From the NCBI GenBank assembly GCA_003157675.1, contig PMKG01000361.1, positions 1-5,114 on the forward strand: DNA of 5,114 nt, given 5' to 3'. Origin of the DNA: Acidobacteriota bacterium. GTDB lineage: Bacteria > Acidobacteriota > Vicinamibacteria > Vicinamibacterales > Fen-181. The translations under genes were made by a program, and so were the position numbers. Each line of letters starts with the position of its first letter. The stretch's first letter is position 1. Shown here piece by piece: positions 1-5,114 of this stretch. The notes beneath the pieces were generated by a model that worked only from the letters and a program-made list of their open reading frames with translations, ran no database searches and was not told the DNA's origin.

Positions 1-9
1 CGGCCGGGC

Positions 10-3000
10 TCAGTCCTGGTAGAGCTCCCCGGCCTGCTGGAACATCCGGGTGAGCAGACGCCAGGCGACGAGCAGCGCGCCGAGCACGAGGGCCGCGACG
101 AGCAGGAACGACGGCGCCAGACCGCCGCCGGTCGCCCCGCGCAACGCCATTCCCGCGCCCCAGGTGGACGCCCAGACGATGGCCGTCGTCGGCCACAGCC
201 GGAGCGGTGACCGCCACGCACGGGCGACGGCCCAGCCGATCGCCGCACCCACCAGGATGAACAGCATCGCGGCGAGCACGATGCGCCGGTCGAGGTTGTC
301 GATCTCCCGCTCGATCTCCCGCTGTCGGAGCGTCAGTGGGATGGTGAGCACCGAGTCGGGGTCCGCCACGCGAAGCGGCGCCGCGGCCAGCATGTACGAG
401 AAGCCCGCCGCCTGCTCCTCGGTGATGACGCTCGGCATCCGGTCGAGGACGATCGCCCGGTAGACGTCGGCGGGCGTTCGTGCCGGGAGGAGGCCGGAGG
501 CGAACAGGTCGCGCTCGCTGGTGGCCTGGAGGCGCGCCCCGTTGAAGATGTTGACGTCCTGTCCGATCACCCGGCTGAGGCCGACCATCGCGTCGTCGCT
601 CAACCGCGCGCTCGACTGGACGCGGTAGTCCTCGATGATCTGCCGCGCGATGGTGGTCGTCTTATGGGCCGCCGACTCGACGTCGCCGCGCAGGCGTTCG
701 GCGATGTAGACCCGCGTCACCACGGCGAGCGTGACCACCGGGATGACCGACGCCGCCACGAAGGCGAGGAAGAGCTTGCGATAGAAGCTCTCCCGGATCT
801 CCCGCAGCAGCGCCCGGCCGGACCGGATCCGGCGCACGCCGGCTGCCCGGAAGGCGACCGCTCCGAGCAGCAGCAGGAGGTAGCCGAAGCCGACGAGCAC
901 GGTCAGCTCGGCGAGGTTGATGAAGTGACCGGTCAGCGACACCGTCGGGTACCCGAGGGCGTAGATGCCCGATCGGTCGTTCTCGAAGAACACGTGGTAA
1001 TCGGTCCCGCTCAGCCTCAGGCGCGTCCAGAAGGAGCGGCGGGACGCCTCGATTCGGTTGAAGAGCGCGTCGTCGATCGGCCAGGCCGAGTCGCCAGACA
1101 CGTAGAGCGGCGTGCGGCTCCATCCGTACACGACGAAGTTGACGTCCTGCCCGTGGATCTGGTCGCGGCGGCTCACCGACTGCCCGCGCAGCATCTGCTG
1201 GTAGGGGTTCTGCGTCGACAGGAACGACAACGAACTGTAGTCGAGGATGACGTGGATGACGATCGTGCCGAGGCGGCCGGCGGGAGTGCAGATATTGCGC
1301 CCGGCGTGCAGCAACTGCCGTTCGTGCGAGCCGAACGGGCTCACCTCGCCGAAGATCCGCCAGCTGCAGTCCTCCTCGTGCCACTTCTGGCCGATCGTCT
1401 CCTCGGGCAGGTTGAGCGCGAATCGGCTGACCAGCGTCTCGGCGCTGTTGTAGAGCTCGATGGCGGACGACACGCGGTACCGCCACAGCGCGGTGCCCTG
1501 CCACATGAGGAACGCGCTGTCGGTGCGCACCGGCGAACCCGGCGGCGGGGCCGGTACCGACACGTAGGACTCGAGCGCCGCCTCGCGGCCGTCGATCTCC
1601 GCCTGCGCGGCGTGCAGGCGCTCCTGCAGGTAGACGCGTTGGTCGAGCACTTCCTGGGCGAACTCGGACTCGACGATCCGGTGTTCGGCGCCTTCCTGGA
1701 AGAACACGAGCGACGGATACATCACGACGACCGGCGCCAGCAGCGCGAGCAGCGCCACGATCAGCCGGTAGCCCTGGGAGGCATGGCGCAGCCGGCCGAG
1801 TTCCCTTGGACCCAGGTAAGCGGCCGCCACCACGGCGCCGATGATGAGAAGCGCCTCCCGGCGGGGGAGGTCGGCGAGCGCCCCGCGCCAGGCCAGCGTC
1901 CAGACGAGGCCGACCGGTACGACCCAGGTCAGCAGCACCAGTGCGGCGACGCGGAGGTCGCTCCGGCGGAAACGCCACCGGGCCAGCAGCAGCCTCAAGG
2001 CGAGGACCAGCGCCCAGGCGAACGCGGCGTGGAAACAGACCAGGCCGAGCGCCATCGCCATGCGCTCGGTTTCCCACGGGTGAGGAGAGAACCGCAGGAT
2101 ATCCACCGTCGCGCGAAGGAACGTCTCGCGGAGGAACCGCTCGTAGCCGATCACGACGAGGGCCAGGAGGGCTCCGCCCGCCGTCTGCACGAGGACGAAC
2201 AGCGCCGCCGGCCCGACGCCGGCCAGCGGGTCGTGGCGCGACCCGTGGACCATCTGCCGGCGCCGCTCGATCGGGCCGGCGAGCAGTGTGACGAGCGCGA
2301 GCGCGGCCAGGCCGGACAGCAGGAAATCCGCCGGATGCCTGGCCAGCGGGCCCAGCGTCGGCCAATAGTAGAAGTCGGGCGACAAGACCGGGGCGCGGCC
2401 CGGAGGCAGCGCAATCGCGAGCAGCCACCGGGAGGCGACGACCAGCCCCGCGGCCGCTGCTGTCGCCGACAGGTAAGGCGCAGTCGTTCGCGCCAGTTGC
2501 CGCAGGTCGAGGCACGGACCGACCAGCAGCAGGAGCGTCAGGGCCAGCACCGCGACCATCAGGGAGGAGACGACCGCACGGTGCGCGCGGCGAGCCTGGT
2601 CGAGCGAGGCAGGATCGACGTGAGCCTCCACGAGCGTCTCGCCCGTCGGAGAGGTGACCACGAAGCTGTACGGGCTCGGACGGTCGCCGGCCCCCTCGAA
2701 CGGCGTCTTGAGGACCACCGGCGCGAGGGCGGTGTCGATGCTGAACTGCTCGCTCGAAGCGACCCCGGGCTCGGCGCGCTCGGGGAAGATGTGCTCGGCC
2801 GCCACCGCGCCCACGAGGACCGGGTTGCGGGTGGCTGGCGCCATGACCGCCTCCACGCGCACGAGCCGGAACCCGAGGGGCCCCGGCGCGACGAACAGCG
2901 GGGCCGCGGCGCCGGCGCGGCCGACGCCCGCCGCCGCCAGGCGCGGCATCACGGTCAGATCCAGCGGCCGGCCAGCCCAGGCGAGCGGCGCGCCGCTGGT

Positions 3001-3333
3001 GTCGTACACGGTGAGCGCCAATTGCTGGGACGGGTCCCGGGAGACCAGGGCGGCCGCGTTCGCAAACAGCGGACGCAGATCGCGGTCGTCGGCCGCCTGC
3101 CGCAGGATCGGGCCGGCGGCGCTCGCTTCCTCCCGGGCCATGTCGGCCAGGGTCACCGCCATCCGGTCGAACTCGGACCTGACCTCCTGCTCGACCTTCG
3201 CGTAGGCGGACTCGCGGTCGGGACCGAGCCGCTGCCGCTCGACCACCCGCCCGCCCAGGCCGACCAGGAGCGAGCAGGCGACGCCGACGAGCGAGATCCG
3301 GACGAAGGGCCGCAGCCGCGGATCGACGCGCAT
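10..3333 (-). CDS. Large polytopic sensor-like membrane protein with three extracytoplasmic regions, no kinase domain
   Basis: Complete 1107-residue gene. Seen: membrane segments near residues 11-29, 252-272, 283-307, 335-354, 372-396, 425-450, 461-482, 492-508, 521-545, 806-830, 852-874, 1018-1038, 1050-1065 and 1073-1095. Loops predicted to be cytoplasmic are Arg-rich (355-371, 451-460, 508-520, 831-851), which fits an inside N terminus. This leaves three outside regions: 30-251, 546-805 and 875-1017. Region two holds the only two Cys of the soluble parts (C656, C682), a plausible disulfide. Residues 848-1040, including a charged helix at 1003-1017 before the membrane helix, resemble the sensor part of NtrY-like histidine kinases (family recollection). 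There a HAMP domain would follow, but here two hydrophobic helices and a 12-residue tail end the protein. Inferred role: envelope signal sensing, passed to a separate partner. The ATG at 3333 is the best start, directly before a typical N-in membrane anchor; no Shine-Dalgarno precedes it. The exact family was not identified. Confidence 0.85.
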   Translation of the reverse strand: MRVDPRLRPFVRISLVGVACSLLVGLGGRVVERQRLGPDRESAYAKVEQEVRSEFDRMAVTLADMAREEASAAGPILRQAADDRDLRPLFANAAALVSRDPSQQLALTVYDTSGAPLAWAGRPLDLTVMPRLAAAGVGRAGAAAPLFVAPGPLGFRLVRVEAVMAPATRNPVLVGAVAAEHIFPERAEPGVASSEQFSIDTALAPVVLKTPFEGAGDRPSPYSFVVTSPTGETLVEAHVDPASLDQARRAHRAVVSSLMVAVLALTLLLLVGPCLDLRQLARTTAPYLSATAAAAGLVVASRWLLAIALPPGRAPVLSPDFYYWPTLGPLARHPADFLLSGLAALALVTLLAGPIERRRQMVHGSRHDPLAGVGPAALFVLVQTAGGALLALVVIGYERFLRETFLRATVDILRFSPHPWETERMAMALGLVCFHAAFAWALVLALRLLLARWRFRRSDLRVAALVLLTWVVPVGLVWTLAWRGALADLPRREALLIIGAVVAAAYLGPRELGRLRHASQGYRLIVALLALLAPVVVMYPSLVFFQEGAEHRIVESEFAQEVLDQRVYLQERLHAAQAEIDGREAALESYVSVPAPPPGSPVRTDSAFLMWQGTALWRYRVSSAIELYNSAETLVSRFALNLPEETIGQKWHEEDCSWRIFGEVSPFGSHERQLLHAGRNICTPAGRLGTIVIHVILDYSSLSFLSTQNPYQQMLRGQSVSRRDQIHGQDVNFVVYGWSRTPLYVSGDSAWPIDDALFNRIEASRRSFWTRLRLSGTDYHVFFENDRSGIYALGYPTVSLTGHFINLAELTVLVGFGYLLLLLGAVAFRAAGVRRIRSGRALLREIRESFYRKLFLAFVAASVIPVVTLAVVTRVYIAERLRGDVESAAHKTTTIARQIIEDYRVQSSARLSDDAMVGLSRVIGQDVNIFNGARLQATSERDLFASGLLPARTPADVYRAIVLDRMPSVITEEQAAGFSYMLAAAPLRVADPDSVLTIPLTLRQREIEREIDNLDRRIVLAAMLFILVGAAIGWAVARAWRSPLRLWPTTAIVWASTWGAGMALRGATGGGLAPSFLLVAALVLGALLVAWRLLTRMFQQAGELYQD

Positions 3334-3344
3334 GTGTTGTCGAC

Positions 3345-3350
3345 AGGATA
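3345..3350 (-). promoter_or_regulatory. Alternative -10-like hexamer (TATCCT) close to the sensor gene start
   Basis: On the minus strand TATCCT ends 11 bases before the ATG at 3333. It matches the consensus at four of six positions, including the key TA at the front and the final T. If used, the transcript would begin only about four bases before the start codon, a nearly leaderless message. That would fit the absent Shine-Dalgarno. The -35 region is unconvincing. Confidence 0.25.
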
Positions 3351-3387
3351 CGTCAGTCTCCGGGCCGGGAAAAGGGGCGGCTTCGGT

Positions 3388-3393
3388 GTTATA
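3388..3393 (-). promoter_or_regulatory. Putative -10 element (TATAAC) for the leftward sensor gene
   Basis: Read on the minus strand, the same AT-rich point gives TATAAC, five of six matches to the -10 consensus, overlapping the plus-strand TATAGT by four bases. The start point would lie near 3381, leaving a leader of about 48 bases before the ATG at 3333. The -35 hexamer at 17-bp spacing (TTCTGG, 3416-3411) is weak. This is a candidate only; it competes with the element at 3345-3350. Confidence 0.3.
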
Positions 3394-3395
3394 GT
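3390..3395 (+). promoter_or_regulatory. Putative -10 element (TATAGT) for the rightward operon
   Basis: TATAGT matches the sigma-70 -10 consensus at five of six positions and stands out in a GC-rich setting. Transcription would start near 3402, giving a leader of about 58 bases that contains the inverted repeat at 3417-3432. The -35 position (about 3367-3372) reads GGGAAA, a poor match, so either the promoter depends on an activator or this is a chance match. Confidence 0.4.
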
Positions 3396-3416
3396 GGGCG
3401 AGCGGCCCGGCCAGAA

Positions 3417-3432
3417 GCGGCGCGAGCGCCGC
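3417..3432 (+). repeat. Perfect 6-bp inverted repeat, possible leader hairpin
   Basis: GCGGCG, a four-base CGAG loop, then CGCCGC: a perfect all-GC stem lying 28 bases before the ATG at 3461. If transcription starts near 3402, the stem falls inside the leader and could affect translation or transcript stability. There is no U-run after it, so it is not a classical terminator. Short GC-only repeats arise easily by chance at this base composition. Confidence 0.3.
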
Positions 3433-3460
3433 AGCGCCAGTTCGGACTCAATCCCCGCTC

Positions 3461-4453
3461 ATGAAGCATCCCGGGAAAGCACGGACGGCACTCAAGCGTG
3501 GGGCGCTCGTCGCCGCCGCCAACTGGCAGGTGGTGGTCATCCAGTCGGTGGCCGACACCACGTTCAAGCTGCTGCTGCTCGTGCCCGTCGTCGGCGGAGG
3601 GTTCCTCGTCACGATGCTGCTCGGCCGCGACCTGCGGGACGTCCTCACGGGCAGCCTGCGGGAGATGCTGTTCGGCATCGGCGGCACGCTGATGGCCAAG
3701 CCGCTCGCGCTGACGTCCTACCTCATCGGGTTCCTCCTCGTCCTGGCCGGCGGCGTGCTGCTGATGTTCGTCGTCAAGGGCGGCACCGTGTCGGTCATCG
3801 CGGCCGCGGACGGCGGGGCGGGGCCGATCGAGCGGCCCCCGCTCAGGGCCGCCGGCTTCCGCAAGGCGATGGCGTTCTCGATCGAGACGTTCACCGACGG
3901 CTCGGCCCGGCTGTTCCGTCGCTACCTGCTGCTCGGCATCCTGCTCGGCGTCGTGTACGTCCTGGCGGCGGCGCTCTGCCTGTTCATCGCGTTCGGCCTC
4001 TACCGGCTGGGAGGTGATCGCCCGCTGCTGCTCGGTTCCGTCGCGGCGCTCGGCATCGTACTTTTCGTCGCGCTGGTGACTATCATCAACGTGCTCTACC
4101 TGGTCGCGCAACTGGTCGTGGCCGTCGACGACTGCGGCGTCGGCGTGGGGCTGCGCGGCGTGACGCGCTTCGTGCGACGTGAGTTCTCCAAGCTGTCGCG
4201 GGTCTTTGGCGTCACGGTGCTGCTGCTGCTGCTGGCGACGCTGCTGTCGGTGGTGGCGACGTGGGGGTTCTACTTGATTGCCTACGTGCCGGTGGCCGGC
4301 GTCATCGTGCTCCCGCTGCAACTCGTCGCCTGGCTGCTCCGCAACCTCGTCTTCCAATACGTCGGCCTGACGGCGCTCTCGGCCTACCTGTCCCTGTACC
4401 GCGGCTTCGCGCAACCGGGCGCGACGGCCGCGGGCGTCATGTCTTCCCGGTGA
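3461..4453 (+). CDS. Polytopic membrane protein of unknown function
   Basis: Complete 330-residue protein. Seen: a short basic N terminus, then strongly hydrophobic segments near residues 35-54, 81-104, 155-178, 188-220, 248-272 and 275-298, with a further weaker one at 302-320; no signal peptide cleavage site or soluble catalytic domain is visible. The layout suggests an internal duplication. A membrane helix ending near an acidic residue (D117 and again D223/D224) is followed by a basic amphipathic stretch (133-154 and 232-247) and then a Leu/Val-rich helix. This general layout recalls families such as YciC or the membrane domain of glycerophosphodiester phosphodiesterases, but I see no diagnostic motif. 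The gene starts at ATG 3461, the only candidate start after an in-frame TAG at 3392, and ends in tight linkage to the aminotransferase gene, so the two are probably co-transcribed. Function is not assigned. Confidence 0.85.
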   Translation: MKHPGKARTALKRGALVAAANWQVVVIQSVADTTFKLLLLVPVVGGGFLVTMLLGRDLRDVLTGSLREMLFGIGGTLMAKPLALTSYLIGFLLVLAGGVLLMFVVKGGTVSVIAAADGGAGPIERPPLRAAGFRKAMAFSIETFTDGSARLFRRYLLLGILLGVVYVLAAALCLFIAFGLYRLGGDRPLLLGSVAALGIVLFVALVTIINVLYLVAQLVVAVDDCGVGVGLRGVTRFVRREFSKLSRVFGVTVLLLLLATLLSVVATWGFYLIAYVPVAGVIVLPLQLVAWLLRNLVFQYVGLTALSAYLSLYRGFAQPGATAAGVMSSR

Positions 4454-4461
4454 ACCACGTC

Positions 4462-5114
4462 ATGATCAACTACGACCAGTTCTTCTCGACGGCCGCCTTG
4501 AAGTCCCGGGGTTCCGCGATCCGCAAGATGGGGGTGATGGCGGTTCGCGTGCCCGATATGATTTCCTTCGCTCCGGGCTACCCGGACCCCGTGGTGTACG
4601 CCTGGGACGAGTTCCGCGACATCGCGGCGGCGCTTCTGACCAGCCGCGAGAGCTCGGTGCTCCAATACGGGCCGACGCGAGGGCATCGGCCGCTGGTCGA
4701 AGCCTGCGTCGAAATCCTCGCGGGCCGCGCCATCGCCGCGGGGGTCGACCAGGTGATGATCACGACGGGTTCGCAGCAGGGCATTGACCTGGTGGGCAGG
4801 ACGCTGCTCGACCCGGACGACGTCGTCCTGGTGGAGCTGCCGGCATACACCGGCGCGATCAGCGCGTGGCGCAACGCCGGCGCCTCGCTCGTCGGTGTCA
4901 GACAGCAAGCCGACGGGATCGACCTCGAGGATCTCGATCGCGTCGTCGCGCGGGAGCGGGCCGCGGGCCGGACGGTCCGGTTCCTCTACGTCGTCCCGAA
5001 TTTCCAGAACCCCACGGGGCTCCTGCTCTCGCTCGCCAAGCGCAAGGCCCTGCTCGAGTGGGCCGCCCGGGTCGATCTGCTCATCGTCGAGGACGACCCG
5101 TACGGCGCGCTCTA
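4462..5114 (+). CDS. PLP-dependent aminotransferase, 2-aminoadipate/kynurenine aminotransferase-like (partial, 3' end missing)
   Basis: The frame stays open to the window edge, giving 217 residues of a protein usually near 400. It would transfer an amino group between an amino acid and a 2-oxo acid in the cytoplasm. Motifs (numbered from ATG 4462): PGYPDP at 38-43, YGPTRG at 69-74, TTGSQQ at 101-106 (PLP phosphate loop; S104, Q105), ELPAY at 125-129 (Y129 stacks on PLP), PNFQNPTG at 179-186 (N183 contacts the PLP hydroxyl) and EDDPYG at 210-215 (D211 binds the pyridine nitrogen; Y214). Residue roles are carried over from human AadAT/KAT II. The Schiff-base lysine lies beyond the window. Only about 33 residues precede the first motif, so there is no GntR-type DNA-binding domain as in MocR regulators. 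ATG 4462 lies 8 bases after the upstream stop. GTG 4450, overlapping that stop as GTGA, is an alternative adding four residues; neither has a Shine-Dalgarno. Substrate cannot be read from this part. Confidence 0.93.
   Translation, partial: MINYDQFFSTAALKSRGSAIRKMGVMAVRVPDMISFAPGYPDPVVYAWDEFRDIAAALLTSRESSVLQYGPTRGHRPLVEACVEILAGRAIAAGVDQVMITTGSQQGIDLVGRTLLDPDDVVLVELPAYTGAISAWRNAGASLVGVRQQADGIDLEDLDRVVARERAAGRTVRFLYVVPNFQNPTGLLLSLAKRKALLEWAARVDLLIVEDDPYGAL

Larger units (their letters stand above)
3334..3460. promoter_or_regulatory. Divergent intergenic control region
   Basis: This 127-bp gap separates the starts of the leftward membrane sensor gene and the rightward membrane protein/aminotransferase unit, so it must hold promoters for both. 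It contains the window's clearest local AT-rich point, at 3387-3395, and a GC-rich inverted repeat at 3417-3432. Neither start has a Shine-Dalgarno-like sequence nearby. In the frame of the rightward gene, a TAG at 3392-3394 with no ATG, GTG or TTG after it limits the gene to the ATG at 3461. I saw no operator with long dyad symmetry other than the short repeat noted separately. Confidence 0.75.

Noticed and set aside
10..240. Possible frameshift hiding a HAMP domain at the end of the sensor gene
   Set aside because: I read the minus-strand codons here; the frame keeps GC-rich third positions and gives two good membrane helices up to the stop. I did not find a HAMP-like sequence in what I read.
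662..2515. Minus-strand 617-codon frame inside the sensor gene
   Set aside because: A +1/-1 shadow of the sensor gene, rich in Pro, Arg, Gly and Ala, with no coherent domains. The frame of the 1107-residue protein has well-formed membrane helices throughout.
664..4017. Very long plus-strand open frame (1117 codons) opposite the sensor gene and running into the next gene
   Set aside because: Its translation is a low-complexity mix of Arg, Glu, Gln, Asp, His and Ala without domains or hydrophobic segments, typical of antisense frames in GC-rich genes. It runs across the divergent promoter region and two genes with much better protein character.
4216..4233. Run of five CTG triplets as a possible microsatellite
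   Set aside because: It encodes a leucine run in a predicted membrane helix (near residues 254-258) and reflects the preferred CTG codon. It is too short to treat as a phase-variable repeat.
3389..4414. Minus-strand 341-codon frame opposite the 330-residue membrane protein gene
   Set aside because: The composition is dominated by Glu, Gln, Arg, Asp and His, the usual antisense image of Leu/Val/Ala-rich membrane helices. The plus strand gives a convincing membrane protein.
4384..4908. Minus-strand frames opposite the aminotransferase gene
   Set aside because: The plus strand carries six recognisable aminotransferase motifs in one frame; the antisense frames are shadows.

Overview
The window is about 5.1 kb of very GC-rich bacterial DNA. 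It holds two divergent transcription units separated by a 127-bp intergenic region. Gene content, GC-ending codons and the style of the large sensor-like protein suggest a soil-type high-GC Gram-negative, possibly Acidobacteriota (Vicinamibacteria). That assignment is inferred from remembered sequence style and was not tested by a search.

Left part (10-3333, minus strand): one complete gene for a 1107-residue membrane protein. I count about 14 membrane segments and three extracytoplasmic regions: residues 30-251, 546-805 and 875-1017. The positive-inside rule fits this topology throughout. The C-terminal third resembles the sensor part of NtrY-like histidine kinases. However, the chain ends in two extra membrane helices and a 12-residue tail, with no HAMP, phosphoacceptor or ATPase domain. 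It therefore looks like a sensor without its own output domain. The other half, if there is one, would be encoded beyond the left edge.

Centre (3334-3460): the divergent control region. Its most AT-rich point, GTTATAGT, reads as a -10-like hexamer on both strands. A second weak -10-like hexamer lies 11 bases from the start of the large gene. A perfect GC-rich hairpin lies in the presumed leader of the rightward unit.

Right part (3461-5114, plus strand): a likely two-gene operon. The first gene encodes a 330-residue polytopic membrane protein of unknown function with signs of an internal duplication. The second starts 8 bases after its stop codon, or overlaps it by four bases if a GTG start is used. 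It encodes a fold-type I PLP-dependent aminotransferase of the 2-aminoadipate/kynurenine aminotransferase (LysN/AadAT-like) type, cut off by the window edge before the catalytic lysine. None of the three starts has a recognisable Shine-Dalgarno sequence. Apart from the intergenic region, the window is fully coding; I see no RNA genes, mobile elements or CRISPR arrays.
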